In this document: positions 35,466 to 44,025 of the stretch, in pieces
Position numbering within the stretch: the first letter of the stretch is position 1
Layout of the letters: each line of letters opens with the position of its first letter
NCBI RefSeq assembly: GCF_010501105.1
Contig: NZ_QVMQ01000009.1
Span: 1-64,000, forward strand
Reading direction: 5' to 3'
Source: Dysgonomonas sp. 511
Lineage (GTDB): Bacteria; Bacteroidota; Bacteroidia; Bacteroidales; Dysgonomonadaceae
Length of the DNA: 64,000 bases
The notes under the pieces: model-generated
Database searches by the model: none
What the model was told of the DNA's origin: nothing
Seen by the model: the letters and a program-made list of their open reading frames with translations, nothing else
Made by a program: the position numbers and the translations under genes

Positions 35466-37128
35466 ATTATTCGATAAAAAGGAAAACACCTTCTGGTTTT
35501 TTCTTGCAATGATTGTCCTGCTCACTGCGGCAATGATGATTTCTTATTACCCGCTTTGTCCCGGGCAGGATTTCTTTTTTCATTACCAACGTTTTCAGGC
35601 ATTGATGGAGGGGCTTCAATCATCGCCTTTCCTCATATATCTCGATTATCAGGCATTCGATGGGTATGGCTATTTCACGAAAGCCTTCTATCCCGATGTT
35701 ATCCTCATTCCTTTTGCTTTTATAGGCAATCTTACCAGTGCAGAATTCGGTTGGCAGTCGATGATATTTACCATGACTGTCTTATGCGGAATTTTCACTT
35801 ACAAAGCATCATACAGGCTTTTAGAGAACCCATATGCCGCTATGGCGGGAGCATTGCTTTATACATTCTGTATCTACCGGCTGCTTGATATATATCACCG
35901 TGCAGCGTTGGGCGAAGCATTGTCGTTTACATTCGTTCCGCTCGTTATCTGGGGGTTGTATGAAATAATATATGGAAACCGTAAGAAATGGTATATTCTG
36001 GCTATTGGATTCAGCCTGATGATATTTACCCACGTCATTTCCTCGGTGCTGGTGTTTGTCACAGTTTTGGTTTTACTGGTATTCCATATCAGGCCTTTGC
36101 TAAGAGAACCTGACCGTATATACTGCTTGCTGATTGCCGGGGCTGTCACTCTCCTGCTTACAGCATATTATTTATTCCCGATGGCTGAACAGATGCTATC
36201 TAACACGTTCTATTACGAAGGAAAAAGTGTAATGGCAAAAGCCGAAGATAGTACTCTTGGCCTTCACTGGATTATCTGGGGTATGTTTAGCGGGATTATC
36301 CATCCTAAGCAAATCTTTGTTCCGGGCACAGGCCTATTGCTCACGTGTGTTATAGCTTTACGGATCTTCGTACGGGGTAAATCCGATAAGCTTAAACTGG
36401 CGGATACATTTACAATTATCGGGTTTATATATATATTAGCTACCTCTCCGGTAATCCCCTGGTCTGTTTTCCCGTTCAGGTTGCTCAACTTTATCCAGCT
36501 ACCCTGGCGGTTGTATGAATTTTCGAGCCTATTTTTTGCTATTGCCGGAGCGTATTATCTGGCATTGCTACTGGAAAGCAACAAGCGGAGGATAGTAGCC
36601 TTGACAATGATTGTTGCCGCAATAGCCATAGTTATTGCAAACGACAGTAAATTATACAAAGACATACGATGCTATGCAGCCATAGATGAAGTGCCTGCTA
36701 CAGTGAAAAATGATTATCATATGGGAGGCATGGAATATCTGCCGGAACGTGTACCTTCTGCCGAATATATTTTTTCCCGAAAAGATTCTATCGGCTATAT
36801 ACATCCTGATACCAAAGCCACTGCATTCCTCCGCGAAAAAGGAATCGGCACATTTAAGCTATCTTCCTCCAAACCCGAACAACTCGAACTTCCTCTAATC
36901 TATTATAAAGGCTACAAAGCCACCCTCGACGGACAGGATATACCTGTAGGCCAAAGTGAAAACGGATTGATAAATATTGAGCCTCAAAAACAAGGAGAAA
37001 TACAGGTCTATTATGCAGGCACTATCGCACAACGGATAAGCCTTATCGTTTCCTTATTTGGCATTTTAGGATTGTGTATCTATATTTACATTTCCAAGCG
37101 GAGAACCTCTAATTTGACAAAGGAATAA
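35446..37128 (+). CDS. PTPS-related / GT-C-like membrane protein, paralogue 2
   Basis: A 560-residue second member of the array. The loop-1 motif is CPGQDFFFHYQRFQALMEGL. The conserved RLLDIYHRAALGEALSFTF helix, LPWRLYEFSSLFFAIAGAYY and LPLIYYKGYKATLDGQDIPV are all present. Start: ATG 35446 (MNIILNKLFDKKENTFW) matches paralogue 1 in spacing to TM1. A longer frame from 35407 lies within the previous gene. It overlaps paralogue 1 by 20 bases and is followed by paralogue 3 after 3 bases, so the array is almost certainly one transcript with coupled translation. Confidence 0.75.
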   Translation: MNIILNKLFDKKENTFWFFLAMIVLLTAAMMISYYPLCPGQDFFFHYQRFQALMEGLQSSPFLIYLDYQAFDGYGYFTKAFYPDVILIPFAFIGNLTSAEFGWQSMIFTMTVLCGIFTYKASYRLLENPYAAMAGALLYTFCIYRLLDIYHRAALGEALSFTFVPLVIWGLYEIIYGNRKKWYILAIGFSLMIFTHVISSVLVFVTVLVLLVFHIRPLLREPDRIYCLLIAGAVTLLLTAYYLFPMAEQMLSNTFYYEGKSVMAKAEDSTLGLHWIIWGMFSGIIHPKQIFVPGTGLLLTCVIALRIFVRGKSDKLKLADTFTIIGFIYILATSPVIPWSVFPFRLLNFIQLPWRLYEFSSLFFAIAGAYYLALLLESNKRRIVALTMIVAAIAIVIANDSKLYKDIRCYAAIDEVPATVKNDYHMGGMEYLPERVPSAEYIFSRKDSIGYIHPDTKATAFLREKGIGTFKLSSSKPEQLELPLIYYKGYKATLDGQDIPVGQSENGLINIEPQKQGEIQVYYAGTIAQRISLIVSLFGILGLCIYIYISKRRTSNLTKE

Positions 37129-37131
37129 AGA

Positions 37132-38820
37132 ATGACTCTTCAACCACGGATAAGCCTCAAAGACAAGAAATATGACAGCTGTATATTTCTCGCTATACTA
37201 TTGGTTCTATCCCTGTTTATGACTTGTTGGCCGGGCCCGTTGCCGACTTATGCCGGACACGATTATTATTTCAACTTCATGCGCTTCGAGACATTGATGT
37301 CAGCACTGAAAGAAGGCAACTATCCGTATTATATAGACTATAATATACTCGATGGGTATGGCTATTTCGTAAAAGCCTTTTACCCCGACCTCACCCTCGT
37401 TCCCTTTGCCTTTATCGGATTATATACGGAAGCCGGATTTGCCTACAGCTTTATGATATTTACCATGACATTCCTCTGCGGATGGTTTATGTACCTGGCT
37501 GTAAAATCCATATTCAGAAACAGGATAGCAGCAGCATTCAGCAGTATATTATATACCTTTTCGGTCTATCATTTTTTCGACTGGTACAACCGTGGTGCTT
37601 TGGGCGAAGCTATTTCATTCACTTTCCTGCCTGTCATCTTTCTGGGATTATATCATATAATAGCAGGGAATTACAAGAAATGGTATTTGCTGACAATAGG
37701 TTATAGCCTGTTGATATACACACACCTGCTCTCGTCTTTCCTCACCCTTCTGGTAATGGTTATCTGCCTGCTTTTATGCGGCAAAAAGATGATTAAGCAG
37801 CCTGTAAGGATAGCTTATTTGCTGGTTGCCACACTCGTGACTATCCCCGTTGTAGCAAGCTACATTTTCCCCATGATGGAACAGATGATGGCAAACAGTT
37901 ACCACTATTCCCTACAGGAAAACATAACCGGACAAACCAAGCAAAACCTTGTGCAAATAGGTTGGGGATTCCTCAGTGGATTGCTTTATCCAAAGGATGA
38001 GAACCTGACAGGGACAGGGCCATTGTTGATCCTATTGCTCCTGCTCCGCTTTTTCCTTATCAGGAAGAAACCGGAATATATACGGATCGCCGATTTTTGC
38101 CTCGCTATGGGCATTATCTGCCTTCTTGCCTTATCTTCCCTGATACCTTGGGGAAGGCTTCCTTTCGGCTTTGTGCAGTTCCCGTGGCGGCTGTATGAGT
38201 TTGTAGTCTTCTTTTTTGCCATTGCAGGGGCTTATTATCTTTTTGTATTGTTAAAAAGCAGGAAGCAGCTTATAATTGCGAGTGCTGTCATTGTTAGCTT
38301 TACTATCATCTCCATCGTTATTGCCGACCACAACTATAAAAACCGCCAGCTTGCACTGAAGGACTACGAACCGCAATGGCTGACCGGCATCCCATCTGTC
38401 GAAAACGATTACTATCAGGGAGGATTTGAATACCTGCCGCAAAAGGTATCATCTTTCCGCTACATACATCAGCGGGGAAAAGATTCGGTAAGTACACAAC
38501 AAGATCATACAAGGCTGCACAACTTTGTCAACAAGAATGGGCACATATCAGTCGACCTGTCCATCATATCTCCCGATATCCTCGAATTGCCATTAATCTA
38601 CTACAAAGGGTACATAGCCACGCTCCAGATAGTAAAATACGATATCCCGATAAAGGAAAGCGACAATGGGCTGATACAGGTAGAGGTTATCCAATCGTCC
38701 ACCTTACAGGTATATTACAACGGAACAATAGTGCAGAGAATCAGTTGGTATGTCTCCCTGCTGTCGATGGTATTGTTAGCTATATATGTTTTATACAAAA
38801 GACGAAAAGATGCAAACTAA
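37132..38820 (+). CDS. PTPS-related / GT-C-like membrane protein, paralogue 3
   Basis: 562 residues. Loop 1 reads YAGHDYYFNFMRFETLMSAL (Asn where the others have His). There follow GYGYFVKAFYPDLTLVPFAF, WYNRGALGEAISFTFLPVIF, QFPWRLYEFVVFFFAIAGAY and LPLIYYKGYIATLQIVKYDI. The Asp of the loop-1 motif is kept. The C-terminal domain has a small insertion (ATLQIVKYDIPIKES against ATLNGKPVEVSES in paralogue 1). It overlaps paralogue 4 by 11 bases. Confidence 0.75.
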   Translation: MTLQPRISLKDKKYDSCIFLAILLVLSLFMTCWPGPLPTYAGHDYYFNFMRFETLMSALKEGNYPYYIDYNILDGYGYFVKAFYPDLTLVPFAFIGLYTEAGFAYSFMIFTMTFLCGWFMYLAVKSIFRNRIAAAFSSILYTFSVYHFFDWYNRGALGEAISFTFLPVIFLGLYHIIAGNYKKWYLLTIGYSLLIYTHLLSSFLTLLVMVICLLLCGKKMIKQPVRIAYLLVATLVTIPVVASYIFPMMEQMMANSYHYSLQENITGQTKQNLVQIGWGFLSGLLYPKDENLTGTGPLLILLLLLRFFLIRKKPEYIRIADFCLAMGIICLLALSSLIPWGRLPFGFVQFPWRLYEFVVFFFAIAGAYYLFVLLKSRKQLIIASAVIVSFTIISIVIADHNYKNRQLALKDYEPQWLTGIPSVENDYYQGGFEYLPQKVSSFRYIHQRGKDSVSTQQDHTRLHNFVNKNGHISVDLSIISPDILELPLIYYKGYIATLQIVKYDIPIKESDNGLIQVEVIQSSTLQVYYNGTIVQRISWYVSLLSMVLLAIYVLYKRRKDAN

Positions 38821-40486
38821 AGGGTGGAAACATATAATGGGCAACGGGCGATATTCGTCAGGCTTCTACTTTGCCGTTCTCGTCGTCCTCGCCGCCCTAT
38901 CATATATGATATATGGGCCTGTCGCGGCTCATCCGGGATGGGATTACTATTTCCACCTTACACGGTTCGATGCACTGGTCACTGCGCTAACGGAAGGTAC
39001 TTTCCCGCTCTATATCGACCATTCGGCTGCACTGGGCTACGGCTACCTCAGCCGCGTATTCTATTCGGATATGCTGATGGTTCCCTTTGCCCTCATCGGG
39101 ATGGTTACGGGTGCACCTGTAGCCTTCGAGATAATGGTTTTTACGATGACCATCCTTTGCGGCATTATTATGTACGGAGCTGTAAAAACAATATATAAAA
39201 ACCCGTATATAGCATTCGTTTCGGGCTTGCTATACACATTTTCGGTCTACCGCCTGTTCGATGTATATAGCCGCGCTGCATTTGGCGAAGTGCTTGCCTT
39301 TACCTTCCTGCCACTTGTTTTCTGGGGGTTGTACCATATCATAAAGGGAGATTGCCGCAAATGGTATATTATTGCCTTCGGGTTTACCCTGACGATCTTC
39401 TCGCACGTTATCTCTTCCGTGCTTACATTCTTTACTGTAATTATACTTTTGGCGGTCTATTACAAGCCGTTGGCAAAAGAGCCGAAGCGCATATTATTCC
39501 TTGTTGTAGCTGCATTAACCACCATAGCCATCACCTCTTCCTATACTCTTCCTTTGGCAGAACAATTGGCATCGAACGATTTCCGCTACCAGTACAACGA
39601 TTGGTCGCTGCCTTCGCGCACAAAGTTATCGCCCGAATATATGCTATGGGCATTGCTTTGCGGATTTGCTTATCCTAAAGATATTATTATAGTGGGCATC
39701 GGCATTCTATCCACGGCTGTCGTTTTCCTGAGAATCTTTGTCAGAGAGAAATCGGAAGCCTTGCGAAGTGTAGATACAGGGCTTATTGTAGGAGTGATAT
39801 TCCTTGTGGCAGTTTCCAGCATCTTCCCGTGGGGGAGGTTTCCGTTTACACTGTTTTCGTTTATACAATACCCGTCGCGGCTGTTCTTGTTCGTTACGCT
39901 GTTCTTTTCGGTAGCCGGAGCATATTACCTGTCGAAGATATTCCTGAAAGAGAAGCAGCAACTCATTACTGCCATAATACTTATCGCCTGCCTTATCGCA
40001 ACATTCTTCTGCCACAACGATTATTGCAGGGCGGTCTATACCGGACATATAAAAGAGACTAACGAGAAGCCTCTGCCGGGAAATTTCTTCTACCTCAACG
40101 GTGCTGAATATGTACCCGCAAGAGTACCATCGGCTTACTATATATCAGAACGCAGAGACAGCATAAAACCGCTAAAAGGAGAAACGGAAATCTATTCGCC
40201 CCAAAGGGATAAAGGTGCTCTGGCATTCGAAGCCAAGGTGCAACAGCCCGATTCGCTCGAACTCCCTCTTTTCTACTACAAGGGATATATGGCTTTCGCG
40301 AACAGGAAGCCGGTCGCTATATCGCAAAGTAAAAACGGATTGGTGCAAATACCTGTGGAAGAAAGTGGCGAGGTAGATGTTTATTATTCAGGAACGCCCA
40401 TTCAGGAACTTAGCCTTCTCTTCAATTTTGTCTGCTTAATTATTCTTTGTATCTATATCTACAGGCAAAAGCGGAGAGGGTGTTAA
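38810..40486 (+). CDS. PTPS-related / GT-C-like membrane protein, paralogue 4
   Basis: 558 residues, last member of the array. Loop 1 is HPGWDYYFHLTRFDALVTAL. GYGYLSRVFYSDMLMVPFAL, VYSRAAFGEVLAFTFLPLVF, QYPSRLFLFVTLFFSVAGAY (PWRLYEF is changed to PSRLFLF) and LPLFYYKGYMAFANRKPVAI follow. This copy has diverged most in the otherwise constant PWRLYEF motif. Start: ATG 38810 overlaps paralogue 3; ATG 38837 is possible. Its stop codon (40484-40486) lies inside a 10-base target duplication of the foldback element that follows. Confidence 0.73.
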   Translation: MQTKGWKHIMGNGRYSSGFYFAVLVVLAALSYMIYGPVAAHPGWDYYFHLTRFDALVTALTEGTFPLYIDHSAALGYGYLSRVFYSDMLMVPFALIGMVTGAPVAFEIMVFTMTILCGIIMYGAVKTIYKNPYIAFVSGLLYTFSVYRLFDVYSRAAFGEVLAFTFLPLVFWGLYHIIKGDCRKWYIIAFGFTLTIFSHVISSVLTFFTVIILLAVYYKPLAKEPKRILFLVVAALTTIAITSSYTLPLAEQLASNDFRYQYNDWSLPSRTKLSPEYMLWALLCGFAYPKDIIIVGIGILSTAVVFLRIFVREKSEALRSVDTGLIVGVIFLVAVSSIFPWGRFPFTLFSFIQYPSRLFLFVTLFFSVAGAYYLSKIFLKEKQQLITAIILIACLIATFFCHNDYCRAVYTGHIKETNEKPLPGNFFYLNGAEYVPARVPSAYYISERRDSIKPLKGETEIYSPQRDKGALAFEAKVQQPDSLELPLFYYKGYMAFANRKPVAISQSKNGLVQIPVEESGEVDVYYSGTPIQELSLLFNFVCLIILCIYIYRQKRRGC

Positions 40487-40488
40487 GC

Positions 40489-40631
40489 CACAGGGCAAAC
40501 GCATGAAAGAATGATGTTCCAATTTTGACTACTGTAGGGGCGAATTATCATTCGCCCGCAGACTTTCCCTATTCCGGGCGAATGATAATTCGCCCCTACA
40601 AAGCTCAGAATTGAGTCCAAATAAATTTCAT
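40489..40631. mobile_element. Foldback/MITE element, copy 1
   Basis: An imperfect palindrome of about 143 bases. The core arms GTAGGGGCGAATTATCATTC... and their perfect complement enclose a loop GCAGACTTTCCCTATTCC-type sequence, and outer arms (GCATGAA... and ...TTCATG) also pair. It is flanked by a 10-base direct repeat GTGTTAAGCC at 40479-40488 and 40632-40641, a probable target duplication. No coding capacity. A second copy is at 41892-42038. Confidence 0.75.
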
Positions 40632-40634
40632 GTG

Positions 40635-41747
40635 TTAAGCCGCCTTTCTCACCCTGCTCTGCCTTATCTTCTCTACCTTTTTAGCTACCAATTCATTCAG
40701 TAATATAGAGAATACAACGGTGGCAACGACCAGGTACAATCCGCCCATACCTTCTATTTGCGGAAGGTTGAGAGCCTTTATTATTACCAGCAGGAACATA
40801 TGCGATATATAGATAGGGTAAGAAAGTTCTCCTATCTCCCTGTCGAACTTCCACCGCTTAGAGAGGGCAAAGACAAACGGAACGGACACGAAAAACAGGG
40901 ATAAATAGACGAAGTACTTATCATAATACTCGAAAGGCAGGAAACTGAATATGAGAGTAAACAACAACATCACCAGCCATATCGCTTTCAGGTAAAAAGC
41001 CTTGATGTCCATCGTACTTATTTTCTTATAAGCATGAAAGGCGATTGCCCCCAATAGGAAGAATACGAGTTCGGTAGGGAAGAAACGGTGTGTCCACGGA
41101 TCGTAATTCAACTCGTAGCCAAACATAAGTACAAACCGTAAAGCCAGCGAACAGGCAATCAATATCAGTATATAACGCATCTTGCGCCGTACTATAAAAG
41201 GGGCGATAAGGTAAAACATCAGTTCGAGCCCGATAGTCCATGCCTGAGGGATGAAAAGGAAAGTATATACCTGCGGGTCGGTCTGCATAAAGTCTTTTGC
41301 AAAGAACAGGCTACCTGTCGTAGTATCGAGGCCTAAAAACAATGCCGCATCCTGAAAGAAGATTACAAGGTTGGTGAATACAAGGTATAAGAATGTGCCT
41401 ATCTCCATCGTATCGAAATACTCCACATACCGCTGCCAGATATAACTCTTATCTGCCAGATAATAGCCCGAAGCTGCCATAACCACCGCCATAGCCAACA
41501 CCACCCAATAGATGGGGTAAAGCCGGAGGAAACGGTTGGTGATAAACAGTTTGTATGAGCCGTTTGTCCCAATATACTTTTCTTTCAGGATCATGGTCAT
41601 ATAAAATCCCGAAATAATATAAAAGGCCTGCACGGCAAGCTGTCCTCCCACAAATCCGAAACCGAATATGGCTCCCGAATGCGAAATGACTACCGATATT
41701 GCTAAAATGAATCTTAATGTACCCACTGGCCTCTTGTGTAAATGCAC
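40635..41747 (-). CDS. Acyltransferase-3 family membrane protein
   Basis: 370 residues with about ten TM helices. The N-terminus has LRFILAISVVISHSGAIFGF (the family's His-containing helix 1), followed by AVQAFYIISGFYMTMILKEK, FITNRFLRLYPIYWVV (RxxR motif) and LSYPIYISHMFLLV near the end. Probable role: O-acylation of an exported glycan or lipid. It sits alone between two copies of the foldback element, antisense to the GT-C array. Its stop codon lies in the same GTGTTAAGCC site as the stop of paralogue 4. A TATCTTTG promoter box on the minus strand is at 41842-41849. Confidence 0.85.
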   Translation of the reverse strand: MHLHKRPVGTLRFILAISVVISHSGAIFGFGFVGGQLAVQAFYIISGFYMTMILKEKYIGTNGSYKLFITNRFLRLYPIYWVVLAMAVVMAASGYYLADKSYIWQRYVEYFDTMEIGTFLYLVFTNLVIFFQDAALFLGLDTTTGSLFFAKDFMQTDPQVYTFLFIPQAWTIGLELMFYLIAPFIVRRKMRYILILIACSLALRFVLMFGYELNYDPWTHRFFPTELVFFLLGAIAFHAYKKISTMDIKAFYLKAIWLVMLLFTLIFSFLPFEYYDKYFVYLSLFFVSVPFVFALSKRWKFDREIGELSYPIYISHMFLLVIIKALNLPQIEGMGGLYLVVATVVFSILLNELVAKKVEKIRQSRVRKAA

Positions 41748-41841
41748 GCTTGAGATAAGGAATCCTTCCTGCTATCAGGAACAACGTTCGACAGAGTGCA
41801 ACGTATTCAATGACAGAACGTATATTTTATCTATCAATGCG

Positions 41842-41849
41842 CAAAGATA
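41842..41849 (-). promoter_or_regulatory. -7 box (TATCTTTG) for the acyltransferase
   Basis: TATCTTTG on the minus strand, 95 bases before ATG 41747. It lies just inside the foldback copy 2, so that element is upstream of the promoter. Confidence 0.4.
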
Positions 41850-41891
41850 TAAAAGTTTTTCCACAAATTCTTTTCCCGTTGAGCTATCTGC

Positions 41892-42038
41892 AAGGCAAAC
41901 GCATGAAAAATGATATTCCAGTTTAAGCTACTTGTAGGGGCGAATTATCATTCGCCCGGAATAGGGAAAATCTGCGGGCGAATGATAATTCGCCCCTACA
42001 AAGCTCAGAATTGAGTCCAAATAAATTTCATGCGCTTA
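41892..42038. mobile_element. Foldback/MITE element, copy 2
   Basis: A copy about 147 bases long of the element at 40489. The flanks and core arms have the same orientation, but the loop (GGAATAGGGAAAATCTGC) is the reverse complement of that in copy 1. It is bordered by a 17-base direct repeat CCCGTTGAGCTATCTGC at 41875-41891 and 42039-42055, which looks like a target duplication. The rest of the 460-base gap between acyltransferase and DUF2625 gene shows nothing else of note. Confidence 0.75.
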
Positions 42039-42207
42039 CCCGTTGAGCTATCTGCCGATATAACAGTTAAATAATATTGAATACCCCACGAAGCGAACAG
42101 GCATTTTTTTCGTCAAAATATTCACCATTCGGCAATAATTTACCATATTCCTCTACCCTTACCTTAAAATTATTTCGCAAATTTGTACTTTACCAAACCA
42201 AAAACAG

Positions 42208-42873
42208 ATGCGCACATTACAAGAACTCATAAATACCGAAGACCCCGGATGGCCGGTAGTCAAAGAATGGATAGCTGCCGCCAAAAACAAGGTAGAAATA
42301 CTTCCCTGCGAACGCCATCAGGCCGAAGAGGCACTGGTCTACACACAAGTCACTACCCGTTCGATGATGGGAGCCATTGTGTACGAAACAGGAGGGCTGC
42401 TCATAGACGACGGCTGGATACGTGTTCTGGGAGCAGGCAGCGACAGGATGAAGCGTTCCCTGCCATCGTGGAACAAAGGCAAAACCTTTCAGGAATATGG
42501 CGAACCCGCACCCTACCTGCTTGTGGCCGACGATATACTTGGCGGATTATATGCCATCAATGGCGGTTTCTTAGGCAAAGATGCGGGGAATATCTATTAC
42601 TTTGCACCCGAATCGCTTGAATGGATGTCATTGGAAATGGGCTACAGCCAGTTCCTCCTGTTCTGCTTCGAATCCGATATGGACGATTTCTATGCCGGTA
42701 TGCGCTGGAAAGGGTGGCGCGACGAAATTAAGAATCTCGGCGGCGACTATGCCTACAACTTTGCCCCTTTCCTTTGGACGAAGGAGGGAAAGGACATAGA
42801 ATCTGTTTCGCGGAAAGTAATGCCGGCACAAGAGGTTTATGATTTTAATATGGAAATGAAAAATGTATTGTAA
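42208..42873 (+). CDS. DUF2625 family protein
   Basis: A 221-residue soluble protein: MRTLQELINTEDPGWPVVKE at the start, GGLLIDDGWIRVLGAGSDRM, VADDILGGLYAINGGFLG and a C-terminal AYNFAPFLWTKEGKDIES. These are the marks of DUF2625, a family related in fold to SMI1/KNR4-type immunity proteins, with no established function. No signal peptide. It is followed by an unknown gene after 62 bases that hold a small CCCC/GGGG hairpin (CCCCTCAATCCCCAAAGGGG at 42880-42899). Confidence 0.75.
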   Translation: MRTLQELINTEDPGWPVVKEWIAAAKNKVEILPCERHQAEEALVYTQVTTRSMMGAIVYETGGLLIDDGWIRVLGAGSDRMKRSLPSWNKGKTFQEYGEPAPYLLVADDILGGLYAINGGFLGKDAGNIYYFAPESLEWMSLEMGYSQFLLFCFESDMDDFYAGMRWKGWRDEIKNLGGDYAYNFAPFLWTKEGKDIESVSRKVMPAQEVYDFNMEMKNVL

Positions 42874-42935
42874 GCCCCTCAATCCCCAAAGGGGTAAGAG
42901 ACTCAGGAAAGATTAAAAAAACTAAATACTGAAAT

Positions 42936-44024
42936 ATGCAAACACTACACAACACCACAGACAGCCTTATCGGGGTGATGAAAGACGTAATGTCGTCGAT
43001 AGACGATGTAAACGCAGCATTGCAACAATGTTTCAAATTGATATCAGATTCGAGCGAAGAGGATATAAAATATTTCATGAGCAATATATTCGCTTTAAAT
43101 TCGCTGACAGATATAGAAAAAGCATCATTGGCGACCACCGTCTGCGGCTACCTCGTAGAGAGGGGTTTTCCGAGTGAATATATACTGAAGGATACGATCG
43201 ACCTGTTCGATACGCTACTCACCCAGGCAAAACCATTCTACGATATGTTTTATGCAGAAGTAAGGAGCATAGAAGAAAATGACGAGAACAGGGATGAGAA
43301 AATACAGGCTGTATTCTCCAATCTTATTCAGGATAAAGAAGTTGTAACTCCCGAAATGTACAGGGCTGTGACTGCGATAGAGAAATTCTATCCGTGTGCC
43401 ATATCTGTATTCTCCATCGACAAGGAGAATTTTTACGAAGCGAGAGAAAGGCTAGCCGAGAAAGCCGCATACATATCGCGGTACAACCAGGGGGCTTACT
43501 GGCTCAATACATTGTTTGCCGTTCTTTTCGACGAACCTGTCATTATGATAGATATTGACCGCGAAGTGGGATTCGAAGGAAGAATAAATGGCATAGTCGA
43601 TAACTATCAGCTACAACATCTACTAATGAGCTTACCGATACTCAACGATGGAAAGAGCGCTATAAGCGAAGAAGACTTTGCTGTGGTAAACGGTTCGGGT
43701 GAACAATCGACCGACCGCTCGATAGAAAGCAAATGGAATATGTACAACCTGGAGCTGTGCAGCCAGCCCGGTTGGGATGTAAAAGTAAAAAACCAGGCGA
43801 ATCCGGCATCATCTATCGAATACCGCAACTGCTGGATATGGAGCGAAGGCGCTCCGGCCGATATTTCTTTCTACGACGGCTATCGTGTCATCCTCCTCGG
43901 CAAGCCGGCATATAGCAGAAGTAGCCGTGTACAACGAGCTTTCCGCAACCTGAAAGCCGGTATAGAAGTAATAAAACCATTGTCGCCTGAAGAAATCGGC
44001 AAATGGCTCAATAATACAATCTGA
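42936..44024 (+). CDS. Unknown cytoplasmic protein
   Basis: A 362-residue protein that I do not recognise. It is mainly helical in the first half (SSEEDIKYFMSNIFALNSLT, DTIDLFDTLLTQAKPFYDMF). The second half is mixed, with DEPVIMIDIDREVGFEGRIN, a WNMYNLELCSQPGW segment and a C-terminal FRNLKAGIEVIKPL. No signal peptide, TM or known catalytic motif. It lies between DUF2625 and rsmE; its stop is separated from the rsmE start by one base, so the two are probably translationally coupled. Confidence 0.6.
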   Translation: MQTLHNTTDSLIGVMKDVMSSIDDVNAALQQCFKLISDSSEEDIKYFMSNIFALNSLTDIEKASLATTVCGYLVERGFPSEYILKDTIDLFDTLLTQAKPFYDMFYAEVRSIEENDENRDEKIQAVFSNLIQDKEVVTPEMYRAVTAIEKFYPCAISVFSIDKENFYEARERLAEKAAYISRYNQGAYWLNTLFAVLFDEPVIMIDIDREVGFEGRINGIVDNYQLQHLLMSLPILNDGKSAISEEDFAVVNGSGEQSTDRSIESKWNMYNLELCSQPGWDVKVKNQANPASSIEYRNCWIWSEGAPADISFYDGYRVILLGKPAYSRSSRVQRAFRNLKAGIEVIKPLSPEEIGKWLNNTI

Positions 44025-44025
44025 T

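Noticed and set aside
33720..40486. Pterin biosynthesis role for the four membrane paralogues
   Set aside because: The database name refers to a distant label; no zinc His triad of pterin synthases is present and the proteins are polytopic membrane proteins.
40489..42038. CRISPR-like interpretation of the repeated GAATGATAATTCGCCC blocks
   Set aside because: Only paired palindromic arms of two elements, with no regular spacers and no cas genes.
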